Assembly (NCBI GenBank): GCA_905221615.1
Contig: CAJNDT010005813.1
Location: 476,968 to 540,967, forward strand
Reading direction: 5' to 3'
Source of the DNA: Symbiodinium sp. CCMP2592
Taxonomy: Eukaryota; Sar; Dinophyceae; Suessiales; Symbiodiniaceae
Length of the DNA: 64,000 nucleotides
The position numbers and the translations under genes are program-made. Positions 22,525-34,042 of this stretch are shown here, piece by piece (within the stretch, counting starts at the first letter, position 1; each line of letters starts with the position of its first letter). Under the pieces are notes generated by a model that did not search any database, was not told the DNA's origin, and was given only the letters and a program-made list of their open reading frames with translations.

Positions 22525-23560
22525 TCTTTTCGCCTCTGGGGCTGAACAAGTGTAATTCATTGTAGTTCCGTCTCAATTTCGTTTCAGTTCTGGGCTGGAA
22601 CAAGTGTAGTTCCTGTCTTATAATTTCGTTTCACTTCTGGGCTGGAACAGGTGTAGTTCCGTCTTAGTTTCCGTGTCGGCTCTTTGCTGGAACAGGTGTA
22701 ATTCCGTTTGAATGTCGTTTCAAGTCTGGGCTGGAACAAGTGTAATTCCGTTGTAATGTCGCTTCAATTCTGGGCTGCAACAAGTGTAATTCCGTTTCAA
22801 TCGCGTTTCATTTCTGGGCTGGAACAGATTTTAATACCGTCGTAGTTTCGTTTCTGGGGTGGAACAAGTCTATTTCCGTTTCAATTTCGTTTCAGGTATG
22901 GGCTGGAACAAGTGTACCTCCGTCTTAATTTCGTTTGTTCTGAGCTGAAACAAGTGTAATTCCGTCTTGAGTGTGTTTCAATTCTGGGCTGGAACAGATG
23001 TAATGCCGTTTTCAGTTTTAACTTCGTTTCATTTCTGCGGGGGAACAGGCGTAATTGCGTCTTGATGTCGTCTCAATTCTGGGCCGGGGCAAATGTAACT
23101 CCGTCTTAATGTCGTTTCAATTCTGGGCTGGCAGAAGTTGTTTGTCCGTCTTAATTTCGTTCAATTCTGGGCTGGAACAAGTGTATTTCCGTCTTATTTT
23201 CGTTTCAGTTCTGGGCTGGAACAAGTTTGATTGCGTCTTAATTCCGTTTCATTTCTGGGCTGGAACAAGTGTAATTCGTTTCAGTTCTGGGCTGCTACAA
23301 GTGTATTTCCGTCTTAATTTCGTTTCAATTCCGGGCTGGAACAGGCGTAATTGCGTCTTAGTTTCGTTTCAGGTCTGGGCTGCAACAGATTTAATGCCGT
23401 CTTAGTTTCCGTGTCGATTCTGGCTGGAACAAGTGTATTTCCGTCTTAGTTCCGTTTCAATCCGTTTCAAGCATTGGCCTGGAACAACTGTAATTCCATC
23501 TTGATTTCGTTTCAGGTCTGGGCTGGAACAAGTGTAATTGCGTTTTGATTTCGTTTGAAG
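22525..23560 (+). repeat. ~44-bp minisatellite, block 1
   Basis: About two dozen degenerate head-to-tail units, each built from TTCTGGGCTGGAACAAGTG, TAATTCCGTCTTAA and TTTCGTTTCAAT. Unit length varies by a few bases. The same family recurs in the same orientation at 26310-27290. Confidence 0.9.
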
Positions 23561-23611
23561 ATGGCTTCTTTGGTTTCTTCGCCATGCTGCGCGCACTGAG
23601 CTCAGAAGTCC

Positions 23612-23860
23612 TTGGTGTCGAAGATCCACCGAAATCCTGCCGTTCTGTGCAAATGGCTGAGGCGTATTGCTGCTGCTGCCGTTGAGGCAGCGTTGTTTAA
23701 AGCTGTGAAAGTTGGATTTGAATGCAACATGCCCCTGGCCGAATTTGCAAAGGGCTCGAGGCAGGCTTGCTCAGCTTTTCAGAAAGCCATGGCCACTTTC
23801 CGGCTCACATCGCTTGAACGTTTTCAGCCGGCCACCCAACCGCAATCATTTGATATCTGA
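23612..23860 (+). CDS. Possible exon, unknown product
   Basis: An open frame directly after the minisatellite includes AFQKAMATFRLTSLERF and an Ala-rich helix-like stretch. There is no ATG near its start, so if real it is an internal exon. No family is recognised. Confidence 0.22.
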   Translation: MVSKIHRNPAVLCKWLRRIAAAAVEAALFKAVKVGFECNMPLAEFAKGSRQACSAFQKAMATFRLTSLERFQPATQPQSFDI

Positions 23861-24344
23861 TGGCGAGCTGTGGGCAATAAGGACGGTGGGAGTGCTGGAC
23901 GTCGACGTCAAAGATCCGTTTCTCCTGACTGCACTCTCTTCAGGCATACTCTGATGGTGGCTGAAGTGTTCAACTTCTGCAAGCTATTGGCCGCGTCCTG
24001 CTGCAGGAAGCGTTGTCGTGTTCGATGTCAACAGCCAACGCATCATGGCAAAGATCGAGGCTTTGGGCCCACATGCTCAATAACATAGTGGAACGCATGC
24101 TGATACACAGAGGTCGATGTGACGCGGCCAGCGAGCTGCAGCAAGTTCGCTCATGGCAAGATGATCGTCGCTGCTGCTGATGTTCATGCTGGCCCTCTGG
24201 CAGACATACCTGTGATGTTAACACTCTGACAGGGGGTGCGATTTGATACATACATTGGGTTCTACATCTTGTGATATCACACGAGATGGGTGGAACGACT
24301 TGTTACGGGCGTTGGGTTCCGCATCTTGAAATGGCACGCACAAG

Positions 24345-24743
24345 TCACGGTGTACGATTTGTTACGGACATCTGTGCCTGTGCTTCGATACAACTCCCGT
24401 AAAGCAAAGCAAAACGAGAGAGAGAGAGAGAGAGATTGAGGCGGATATTCGATATAGAGACCGTAGCACAGAACAATGGGAATCTTTCGTTCGCGGCGAA
24501 TTCAGCCGGATCTGCCATCTTATTTATGTCAGGTTCGACGAGAGTGCCTGCGTTTGGAACGCGCGCACTGTAGAAGTCAGCGACGCCGAGAGCGAGCTCT
24601 TCTTTGCAACGAAAGAGGTGCGCCTTGGTGACGATGACCAGCTTCATTGTGATTGGGAGATCGCCGCAGGCCCGTTTCGTGGACTTGTTCCAGTCATGAA
24701 TTTTTGGTAAGCTTCTCCATTTCATCATGGTATGCTTGGGCAT
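24345..24743 (-). CDS. Hypothetical protein, minus strand (uncertain)
   Basis: A 132-codon frame on the minus strand that begins with ATG at 24743. The middle (ELALGVADFYSARVPNAG, then DINKMADPAEFAANERF) reads more like protein than most frames around it, but the end runs through the (GA)n tract, which yields Leu/Ser repeats. No family is recognised. Confidence 0.22.
   Translation of the reverse strand: MPKHTMMKWRSLPKIHDWNKSTKRACGDLPITMKLVIVTKAHLFRCKEELALGVADFYSARVPNAGTLVEPDINKMADPAEFAANERFPLFCATVSISNIRLNLSLSLSRFALLYGSCIEAQAQMSVTNRTP
24416..24437. repeat. (GA)n microsatellite
   Basis: About eleven GA dinucleotides. Confidence 0.9.
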
Positions 24744-26309
24744 GGCTATGCCAGGTGGCGATACGGCTGACTACCCTGCTGACCCTGTGGTGTCCTTCTG
24801 CGGTGCTCCCAGTTGGCTACGGGCCATGGGGTCGCCAGAAGAGGGCATGGCGGACATAATGAGGCATCACCGCTTTTGGGGCCGCGGACTCAATGTAAAC
24901 TGTTGCAACATTTGACTGAGATTCATGTCAAAGGTTTCGATTGCTCCGAGAAAAGGAACTGTGGGCATCAGACCGCAAACATAGTTTCGCCGACGTTTCG
25001 TTGTCGCTGTCTGGCCTCTGGACCGTGATCACATGTTTTTGTTGGAACTTGGGCCATGTCTTCTGGGTTCTCGCCGACTCTCTCACCTTCTCACATTTCT
25101 TGTCACAACGTCACCCTCCCCCCCTCCAGCCCACGCAGCACTAGAGGTCAAAACGTCCGTGGAAAGTTGTTGGTCTGGCATGTGATTGCTGTCAACGGAG
25201 CGTGTTCGGAGCGCTGCTTGGGACTGTTAGTTAGCTGTGTAATTAGTTGGTTTTAAGCATACAAGTGGCGGTGCTGGCGCCTTGCGCTGACTGCGCTTTC
25301 CAGACTGAGTCGTGAGAATCTGAGCTTGTTTCATAATTAGTCGCTCACGTTGTTTGCTGTTTGTCTCATCTAGCTGGTTGGAACTGTTGTTTCTTGAGGT
25401 GTCGCAGCCCAGACTTTAATGCGCCTTCGGGGTGCTCGGCTTGGAACGGTACGATGCAAAACAGCTTTTCTGATTGAACATGCTGTGTGCCGAGGTGGAT
25501 CTGTGCGGATGTTGTCGTGCACTACTGGCAGCGCCGCGCTCACGGCACAACGTTCGCGGCGTCGTTGCACCACGGCGTGCTACCTTGGTCGCTGATGCGG
25601 ACCTTGGCTGCTCATGGCTGGACCTTGCACCGAATTCGTTAAGTGGTACGGCCCACCGTGTGACAAGGTGGGACTCATATCGGACAAGCTAGAAGAGACT
25701 TCAGCATGCTGTCAAGCTCAGATGGCCTTCGCACGCTGTGAATCCGCCACAAGCAATGCAGACCTCCTAGTCGTAGAAAACTGAAGCTGAAGCAAAGCGG
25801 GATGATTACCATGCAGCGTCCCTTGGCCTTGGCCTGTCTGGCTTGCAAGTGCAATTACCCTCGGCACCGTTCCAAGGCACAGACCTGCAGCGTGTACGAG
25901 TGTGTAATGTGCCATGATATTGCGTAAATTATGGCGTGTATGTTGACTGTACCATGCAGTCTTCCGTTGTGGCCTGGAGGCCAAAACGAAGGCTGGATAA
26001 TTCCGTCGGTTGCTCACTTCGTGCCTAGCCCAGTGCCAATCTCCACGGTCATCATGGCCTTGGAAAGCACGCAAGCTGGCTTGCGGTCAATTTATTGCAA
26101 AAAGTCGATCCAGAATGCTGGAGGCGCAGCTTCCTCTCGAAGCCTAAACCCTAAACCGTCTTCAGCCCAGGTGCTGCCGTGCTTCCTCAGGAGATTGTCC
26201 GATTCCTAGGTCCACTTCCTCGTGCTCAGCAGTCTTAGCAGTCTTGGGATTCAGGGTTTAAGGTTGCGAAGGCTTGGTTCGGTTTACGGTTTAAGGTGGG
26301 GGCGAAAGT

Positions 26310-27290
26310 AATTTTATGTAGTTTCAGTTCTGGGCTGGGCCAAGTGTAATTCCGTCTGAATGTCGTTCCAAGCCTGAGAACAAGTGTAATTCCGTGTTAA
26401 ACTTTAGTTTGATTTCTTGGCTGGAACAGGTGTAGTTCCGTCTTAGTTTCCGTGTCAGTTCTTTGCTGGAACAGGTGTGATTCCGTTTTGGTTTCCGTGT
26501 CAATTCTGGGCTGGAACAGGTGCAATTCCGTTTGCGCTTCCGTGTTAATTCTGGGCTGGGACAAGGTAAGGGACGGGTGTGATTCCGTCTTAGTTTTCGT
26601 GGCAATTCTGGGCTGGAACAAATGTATATCCGTCTGAAATTTCGTTTCATTTGCTGGGCTGGAACAAGCGTATTTCCGTCCTAATTTCGTTCCAACACTG
26701 GGCTGGAACAAGTGTGTTTCCCTCTTAGTTTCGCTTCAATTCTGGGCTGGAACAAGCGTTCTTAGTTTCGTTTCAAGGCTGGGTAGTTCTGTTTTAAACA
26801 AGTGTGATTCCTTCCTGATTTCGTTTCAATTCTGGACTGGAACAAGTGTAATTTTGTTTGAATTTGGTTTCATGTCTGGGCTGGAACAAGTGACATTCCG
26901 TCTTAGTTTCCGTGTTCTGGGCCGGAACAAGTGTAACTCTGTTTTTTCGTTTCAATTCTGGGCTGGAACACATGTAATTCCGTCTTAAGTTCGTTTCACG
27001 TCCGGCCGGAACAAGCGTATTTCCGTTTTTTTTCATGCTGGGCCGGAACAAGCGTAATTCCCGTACCGTACAATTTCGTTTCAATTCTGGGCTGGAACAG
27101 GTGTAGTTCCGTCTTAATTTCGTTTCAATTCTGGGCTGGAACAAATGTAGTTCCGCTTGAATTTCGTTTCAAGTCTGGGCTGGAACAAGTGTAGTTCCGT
27201 CTTTATTTCGCTTCAAGCCTGGGCTGGGACAAGTCTAGCTCCGTTTTTATGTCGTTTCCATTCTGGATTGGAACAAATTTTAAACAAATT
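26310..27290 (+). repeat. ~44-bp minisatellite, block 2
   Basis: Same family and orientation as block 1 (motif TCTGGGCTGGAACAAGTG plus TAATTCCGTCTTA), about 2.75 kb downstream. Units are somewhat more diverged. Confidence 0.9.
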
Positions 27291-30200
27291 TTACAGCATA
27301 TTTGTATATGCGTGTCCACAAGTGACAGTGCCTTCGGGTCGCCCTCTGGTGCCATTGAGGCTTTATTGGGGTTCCGGTTGGAGCACTGCTCGGCTGGGCC
27401 TTCGGTTTCAGGTCATTGTGCTTGGCTTTCGCCAGTTATTGCATGACCTGCGTTATGATTAGCTATTGAAGTGTTACAGTGTTGATGTACAGGTTACAGC
27501 AACACGACTGGGAGTTTCATGAATTTTGTATTTGGTCGGGAAGTCGCGGCATTCGCGCCGGTCTCCTCTGGCCCCATAATTTTGGCAAACCTGGTCCTGC
27601 AAAGCCGGCTCAGCTGCCCAGCGCCGCAGACTCTGCAGACTGCGGTTTTTCACCGGGCTGGCTTTGCGGTTTAAACGAGTGTTTCAAGTTCAGAGTGAGA
27701 AAACTGGGGCCCGTGCAACAACACCCCTCAGTCAGCAGAGCCCAGAGCCCTCCGCCTGAAAGCGAAGCCCAGAGCGTTTTTTTGCTCGAGGCTGACAAAA
27801 GAGACGCGTCTTGTCCGCCTCGGGCCTTGGCCTTGGCCTCGTCTCTTGCAGAGAGTGAAAGGGGGTAACTCCAGGAGAGATTCTATTTGTTCCCTCCAAG
27901 ATGTTTAGAATTTTCAGGTTTGGGGACAAGGCCCTGAGAAGGCCAGAGTTTCAACAGAGGCGATGCTGAAGCCGCGCAGTGAGGGAAAGACCGTAGATCA
28001 ACAAAGCTCTGACTTCTGAATGGTCTGTTTTGTTGTGATATATTATGCTATATGGCTACCTGGAATATTCTATGATACGATATACTACAATATGTAACAC
28101 ATTGGACGCTGGCAACCCGGAGCACTTCCTTGGAAGCACCTCAAAGCTTAGGAATGTGGGTGAATCGTTGTTCTGTGGTACTTTATCATTTCTGCTGCCA
28201 CGACCACCACCACGACGGGACCTTCCAAGAGATGTGTTTTGGATTGCACGCAGGCTGGGTCAAACTGCGCTCAGCGGCCAGAGTCGACCCAGAAACGTTT
28301 TGGAGAGGTGCCGAAAAGGATAACTCTGGGAAACACACCTCTACTTTTTAAGTGCTGGCTAGCTTCCGTGAGCTTTGTTTGGGGATTGTATTGCGACCAC
28401 ACGAACCGGCCGCCGCGACATGTTGTCATTATTGCTGACCTCTAAACCATCGTAAACCCCCCCAAGAAAGAAAGGAGAAGGAACAGAGAAGATGAGGGCA
28501 GCTGACATCGAAGGAATGCTTTGCCCATCGATTCACGGCCCCTCCCCGGTCTCCACACTCCCATCGCTGCGTAGATTTCTTTGAGTTTCTTTCTTGAGAG
28601 AAGCGGAGGCACAGCACCTTGGTACCCCTAACTTCTCCATCGAAAGCTCACCTCCTTGTGCACCAAGTCCTTTACGATGGCCTCCATCTCCGTAACGCTT
28701 GAATCTGCTCCGGAGAAGTCGAACCAATGCGAGCGAAGACTGAGCCTAAGAGCTGCAAGAGCCGACAAGTGCCCCCTGTTTCCTTTAGACCAGAACCTTT
28801 CACATCATTGCCATTGCAAAGGAGTTGTGTTGGAGGGTGCAGTAATTGCTCGTTGAAGAATTACAAGGACCCTTCTAATCCCTGCGCCCCTCAACCTTTA
28901 TAAGGAACCAACCGCAGAACCTGGGGTTGAAAGGCCCAAGCGAAACCGCTCCAAGTTCTTCCGGCAAAGGCCTTGGGAGATCCTCGGAGTCCAGTGGCGA
29001 CGACAGCACCTACCCAGGCACACGGGGGGTGCAGGGTTTGCGGTTTAGTGGGAGTGTGGGGTTTCGTTTGATGGTATTCAGGAGCTTGGTCCTTCGTTTG
29101 GAAAGTTGTAGGTGTTTTGGATCGGGCTGCTCAGGGGTCTGGGGCATGTCGATTAGGGAATAGGCCTTGGATGTTTCTGGCCTGGGTGTCAAATCGTGAG
29201 TGCTTTAGGATGAGTCTGGTCCACCACTTGACCTTGCGATGTCAGCATTCGAACGCACCGGCAACACGAAAGCCTAACCCCCTGCTCCCAACCAGCCCTC
29301 AATCCTACTTCCTAAACTAAACGCTGAACCACATACCAATACCATCCCTATCTTTAAAACAGCCCTCAGCCCCAACCGCAAAACCGACATCAAGAATTCT
29401 CGGTGCTAAGCCCGAAACCCAAACGGACTGTTCGCAGTCGGAAAAGAGTCACAAAAAAGAGTGCAAACTGAACTCCCTAAACGCAGAAAGCCGAACTTTG
29501 ACTTGGCAGGAGACAGCCTGGCGTTGACCTGACCTCTCGTGCTGCCGGGCCGGCGATTCAGCCATTTCAGGGCGGTTTTTTCGGGACTTCGGTAACATAG
29601 CAGAGTCCTGAGATTAGAGTTTAGGATTTCAAGACCCGCAATCTACGGCACAGAGCCCCCCCTTCAGCACCTGAAAGGCTAAGGTCGTGGGGTTTCTGTT
29701 CGCAGCAGAGTATAGCCCCGCTCATAGCCTGCGCACCAACCTTTTTTGTTTCAGGCTCGCAAGCCCAAATCCCTCAACCCGAACTATGGCAGCATATGGT
29801 CACAATTCGGAGTGGCGATATCCACCTGATACACAGCCGCAAAGTCGTAGGCAGTGTGATCAGAAAAAGCCTTGTTGCACCCCTTCTCTTGGTGTGTATT
29901 GTGAGAAAGATCATTTTCTCGAGCTTGTGGAACACGCATTGTCCACGTGGCCAAACAGTCAAAAGGTTCATCCCTGCCAAGGTATGGAGCTTACACCGTG
30001 ATGCTCAAGCCACGTTCCGAGCTGGGATCGTGCCGCGATGTTTTCGCAGGACCACCGAAGTTCCAAGGAATTGCCTAACACTCAGCGATTGCCTGCCATT
30101 CCGACGGCCTGTTGACCGACTGCACGAAGCCTGTGCGCCATGACCGCATTTGGATCGGGGAGTGTTCCAGCGCAAACTTGGAAGTGAAGGCCGGCTGATC

Positions 30201-30740
30201 TGACTGGCTATGATCTTCAAAGGCCGCAGGCCCAGACTCCCGGACCTTGTGCTCCCGATCTGCGCTTCACGGTGCCTCGCGGGAGGCAGATCTGCGGCCT
30301 GCACTTCGAGGCGAGGGCGGAAGCGCCCCTTCGCAGCGAGTGCTAGTGCTAGTGCACATCGCGACGAGCCGAGAGGGCAGCACGATCGCCTCGGCGACCA
30401 CTTGCCCAAAGGACCGTGCCTGAGCTCCGGTCCGGTCGAGTCCAAGGCTTTTTCGTACTATTCGGGGGGTCAAAGATCAACCAGGGGATCCTGTTTCAGC
30501 GGAGCTTGAAAGGAGCATCGCCGCGCCGCCCACCAGAGACGAGCGCCGATTGAAAAAAAAAAAAACCTACGACACCCTAAGGCCTCAGCTATTATACTTG
30601 TTAATTTAATTTAAATTAAATTTATATGAATTTTAAATTTTAATATTTCTCCTGTTCCTGCTCTCGGGGTTGGGCAGGCTTCGGGGAGACGGGAAGAAAG
30701 AAAGAAGCGAGAGAGAAGGAGTGTGAGAGGAGAGAACCAC
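27291..30740. other. No recognised gene
   Basis: About 3.4 kb with many short frames but no domain. About 28030-28100 is AT-rich with short palindromic TATA-type words. About 29250-29520 contains decayed telomere-like CCTAAAC words. An A-run followed by AT-rich DNA lies at 30552-30660. Confidence 0.4.
30552..30660 (+). other. Poly-A tract followed by AT-rich stretch
   Basis: A run of 13 A is followed by about 90 bp of A/T-rich sequence built on TTTAAATT words. The GC-rich DNA to its left could be a retroposed transcript with its poly-A tail, but no target-site duplication was identified. Confidence 0.4.
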
Positions 30741-30742
30741 GT

Positions 30743-31152
30743 TGTTGCACTTGGTGGCTTTCTGTGCTAAGGGCGTAGGCTGAGAGGTCCAAGGCAGAGG
30801 TCGTCTGCACTGCAAGTTGCGAGGCAGGCTGGGCAGGGCTTGCTCTCTGGGGCTAGTTGTCGCGACGCCTTAGGTAGTCAGTCTCAGTGTGCTTGCAAGG
30901 GACCGGGATTGCAGTACCAGCCGAGATTGCCGCAACCACTGCTGGCTTGTTGCACTTGCTGGCTTTCTGTGCTAAGGGCGTAGGCTGAGAGGTCCAAGGC
31001 AGAGGTCGTCTGCACTGCAAGTTGCGAGGCAGGCTGGGCAGAGCTTGCTCTCTGGGGCTAGTTGTCGCGACGCCTTAGGTAGTCAGTCTCAGTGTGCTTG
31101 CAAGGGACCGGGATTGCAGTACCAGCCGAGATTGCCGCAACCACTGCTGGCT
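30743..31152 (+). repeat. Direct tandem repeat, two 205-bp units
   Basis: Units at 30743-30947 and 30948-31152 are nearly identical (TGTTGCACTTG...ACCACTGCTGGCT). The end of the unit plus flanking sequence reappears at about 32935-33035 (GGATTGCAGTACCAGCCGAG, then GGTGGGAGGTAACGG). Each unit contains GTAGGCTGAGAGGTCC, which resembles the left arm of the hairpin element. Confidence 0.9.
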
Positions 31153-31246
31153 TAAGGTGGGAGGTAACGGCCCCACAGTGAAGAACTTCAGGGTGTCTGT
31201 CGGCTATCAATGTCAAGCTCTATAGCTGCTAATAGCTGCATACTAT

Positions 31247-31318
31247 CGCTGCCATGTAGAAATCATGACCTATCACAGATTACTACTCGCTGCCATGTAG
31301 AAATCATGACCTATCACA
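31247..31318 (+). repeat. 31-bp direct repeat upstream of the 31341 gene
   Basis: CGCTGCCATGTAGAAATCAT plus GACCTATCACA occurs at 31247 and again at 31288, ending 22 bp before the ATG. It could be a 5'-UTR or regulatory repeat. Confidence 0.8.
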
Positions 31319-31340
31319 ATAGACAACTAGCAGCGCAATA

Positions 31341-31820
31341 ATGTCGTCGTCGTCGCTGGTCCCGTGCGACGCAGAGACGCAGTACCAACAGTGCTTTCAG
31401 TGGATCAAGGAAAGGCCACAAGAGTTTCGGTTACGTCTTGTGACAGAATTGACGGAGTGGGAGCAATCTTTGCCGCCAGACAACAGCCCGACACGCGGCA
31501 TGCGCGGCGACCTCTTGGAGGGCACGATCATTGAGACAGAATGGGGTGATGTGACCGAGTACATGATGCCGCCGTCTGGGGTCTTCAGCTTCCGGGCCCC
31601 GGATGACACGATCACTCAGCATATTGCAGGCGAAAAGTATTACCACAGGTATGTGCCGCACCTGCAACAGTGTTGGTACTTCGTGGCCTGCAATCATTGC
31701 AGGAAATGTGTCGTGACCTTTGCTGACAAAGGCGGCTCCTGGCCTAAGGCATTGAGGGAGATTGGTTGGTCAGGCGCTAAGTGGTACAAAGCCTATTGCC
31801 CTAAATGTACGGGAAAGTAG
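31341..31820 (+). CDS. Hypothetical zinc-ribbon-like protein; frame ends at a hairpin element
   Basis: A 159-residue frame that begins with ATG (MSSSSLVPCDAE). Near the C-terminus, CNHCRKC and, about 40 residues later, CPKC could form a treble-clef or ribbon zinc site. The family is not recognised. The apparent stop TAG (31818-31820) is part of the GTAGGC that opens a hairpin element, exactly as at the proven-looking intron of the DUF7869-like gene. The protein may therefore continue after splicing (exon ending GGGAAA before GTAGGC). If not, the element has supplied a new stop. A 31-bp direct repeat lies just upstream. Confidence 0.6.
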   Translation: MSSSSLVPCDAETQYQQCFQWIKERPQEFRLRLVTELTEWEQSLPPDNSPTRGMRGDLLEGTIIETEWGDVTEYMMPPSGVFSFRAPDDTITQHIAGEKYYHRYVPHLQQCWYFVACNHCRKCVVTFADKGGSWPKALREIGWSGAKWYKAYCPKCTGK

Positions 31821-32425
31821 GCCGAGAGGTTCGGAGCCTCGCTCTTGTCTCGGCCGAACTCCTTATTTTTAAAGATGAAACTAGGCCGAGGGGTTCAGAG
31901 CCTCGCTCTTTGCCTCGGCCGAAATCATCCTTCTTCTGGAAAGTAGGCCGACGAGAGATGGAATCGGAGCCCTGCTCCTTGTTTTGCGCCTAGTTTGGGC
32001 CAGAGTTCTCGAGAGTAGGCTGAGAGGTTCGGAGCCTCGCTCCTTGTCTCGGCCAAACTCCAAGCTAAGGACAAAAGTTGCGGCATGCAACAAGTGAGAC
32101 TTGTTACCCTTTACTCCCAGCTGCAGTAAACATTATATTATTTTGCCTTCCAGAAGCGCATGCCGAAATCGTCCTTCTGATCTTCTGGAAAGTAGGCCGA
32201 CGAGAGGATCGGAGCCTCGGTCCTCGTTTTTCGCTTGCTAGTTTGAGCCAGAAATCTCCAGAAGCGCATGCCGAAATCGTCCTTCTGATCTTCTGGAAAG
32301 TAGGCCGACGAGAGGATCGGAGCCTCGGTCCTCGTTTTTCGCTTGCTAGTTTGAGCCAGAAATCTCGAGAGTAGGCTGATATGATCGGCGGAGCTTCGCC
32401 TCACTCTGACTGTCTCGGCCGAAAT
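31817..32425 (+). repeat. Hairpin-element cluster 1 (about 7 copies)
   Basis: Copies begin near 31817, 31882, 31943 (degenerate), 32012, 32189, 32297 and 32369 (degenerate). Typical copy: GTAGGCCGAGAGG, TTCGGAGCCTCGCTCTTG, TCTCGGCCGAA. The copies at 32189 and 32297 lie in a 108-bp direct repeat (32150-32257 and 32258-32365). Confidence 0.9.
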
Positions 32426-33114
32426 CCAAGGACCAAAGTTGCTAAGTGTCGTGAAGCTTGTTACTCTTTGCTCCGAGCTGCAGTAGACAATTTAGTTTTG
32501 CATTCATCCGGAAGCGCTTGGCATGTCACTTGTGTTGGAAATCGGTAGCTTTGTGCGCTTACCTCCTGGCCTTGTTCAGGGACCCAGGCTGGCAGATAGA
32601 CTGGGTCCAGGTTCCGCAGCCATGCGCGAGATTTACGACCGAAGTCCACAAACAACCCAGGCCAAAGCTCAAGGCAATTATAGCTTTAGACGACACGCAC
32701 TCTGAGCCCGAATTCAACAAGCCAGCCATAAATCAGCAGTAAGTCCAGGCACTGATTGATTGCCGTTGAGGCGCGAGTTGAATTGATTTTTCAGTGCTTT
32801 CTTTTGGAGGGCTTGACATTGACCGACTCATCAGGCCATGGAACCCAGACGTGGTGGAGCCGTCGAGGCGGGTACTTCTGGGGTTCGGGGTCGGTTGACA
32901 TTGATTGACTGCTCTGCCAGATTCTGACTGTCAGTCTGTGCTTGCAAGGGATTGCAGTACCAGCCGAGATTGCCGCAACCACTGCTGGCTAAAGTGGTGG
33001 GAGGTAACGGACCCACAGTGAAGATCTTGAGGCTACTAGCCCACTTTGAAGCTTTACCGAGAGGCGTTGTGTGAGGTAAGAGCCACAGTTGGAGCCAGGA
33101 TGACAATGATTGAC

Positions 33115-33252
33115 ATTGAAGAAAGTTTGAATCTGAATCTGAGATTCTGCCATTATTATTGTGAGATTCTATCAGTACTATATTAGGATAAAATTATTTA
33201 GTAAGACATTGAAGAAAGGTTTGAATCTGAGATTCTGCCATTATTATTGTGA
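33115..33252 (+). repeat. Direct repeat, about 45-50 bp, two copies
   Basis: ATTGAAGAAAG, TTTGAATCTGA and GATTCTGCCATTATTATTG occur at about 33115-33165 and 33206-33252, just upstream of the 33342 gene. Confidence 0.8.
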
Positions 33253-33341
33253 TTATTACCGTCACAGCATAACATAATAAGTTATGATCTTGGTCTGTGT
33301 TTCGAAATTCGTCAAATTGTCTTTTGAATCCCAAGCCCGTC

Positions 33342-33905
33342 ATGCCGCCGGCTGATGATGAGAATGGCGGCCGTGAAGTCGGGGCCGTCGGGGACCCTCT
33401 GACGGGTGGCGTGGTGGCACAGCCCAGCAAGGGGCAACCGTGTGCAGAGTGTGGAATCGTCAAGAAGAGGAAGCAGATGCTTGTGTCCGACTCGGACGAA
33501 CATGGGGGCATGAAGATCTGCGTGGATTGCATGGCGGAGCTAAAGTTAAAAGCAGGGGAAGACGTTGACATGGACGAGCTGAAGAAGGAGGCGAGGTGGC
33601 AAGCCCAGTCCGCCAACGCCGGATTGCGCGTGGCAGCGTACCAGGAGGCCATCAAAGCGGTACAAAGGATGAATCTTCCGAGTACGCAAAGGAAGAGGCA
33701 AAAGGCGCTCGTGTTCGCAAGCAGGTTGGCCAAGGCCATCCAGGATGGCAAGCTTTGGGAGGCCTTCAGCCGGGCAAACCAGCGCATGAAAGCAGCGGTG
33801 GCAATTCATGAGAAGATCCAGGAGATGGAGAAGGCCCTCGAGAAGTTGCGCCCGGGCGATGCTCCATATGAACAGGCTCTGAGTGCCTTGATGTTCTTCT
33901 GGTAG
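33342..33905 (+). CDS. Hypothetical Cys4 zinc-finger, coiled-coil protein
   Basis: A 187-residue single-exon frame from ATG at 33342 (MPPADDENGG); the upstream continuation of the frame lacks an ATG. Residues about 33-63 hold CAEC and CVDC separated by about 25 residues, a Cys4 zinc-binding arrangement. The rest is charged and helical: about 70-110 with KKEARWQAQSA and AYQEAIKAVQRM, then EKIQEMEKALEKL, which favours a coiled coil. It ends in ALMFFW and TAG. The family is not recognised. The next gene begins 137 bp downstream on the same strand, after a 90-bp repeat that also occurs at 35146-35237. Confidence 0.6.
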   Translation: MPPADDENGGREVGAVGDPLTGGVVAQPSKGQPCAECGIVKKRKQMLVSDSDEHGGMKICVDCMAELKLKAGEDVDMDELKKEARWQAQSANAGLRVAAYQEAIKAVQRMNLPSTQRKRQKALVFASRLAKAIQDGKLWEAFSRANQRMKAAVAIHEKIQEMEKALEKLRPGDAPYEQALSALMFFW

Positions 33906-33930
33906 AATTTAAATTCAATAATTTTTTAAT

Positions 33931-34020
33931 TTACTTGACTCTTAAAAGTTTCTAGAACTATAATAATAATGGAAGCTCAAAGTATAACTTTTAGGAGGGG
34001 TTCAGAAGTCAGCCAATTTG
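33931..34020 (+). repeat. ~90-bp dispersed repeat, copy 1
   Basis: Similar to 35146-35237. The shared right end is AACTTTTAGGAGGGGTTCAG followed by AAGTC and GCCAA. Confidence 0.85.
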
Positions 34021-34042
34021 CCAAGGCACCCTGGAGAAGTTG

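Larger units (their letters stand above)
23870..26305. other. Largely non-coding, no recognised gene
   Basis: Holds an uncertain minus-strand frame (24345-24743), a (GA)n tract and scattered short frames. Near 26141-26158 there are two and a half telomere-like CCTAAAC heptamers. Confidence 0.4.

Noticed and set aside
31817..31860. Hairpin element as a tRNA-derived SINE (GGTTCGGAGCC resembles a Pol III B box)
   Set aside because: The A-box-like and B-box-like words overlap instead of lying 30-60 bp apart, and no tRNA body or poly-A tail follows.
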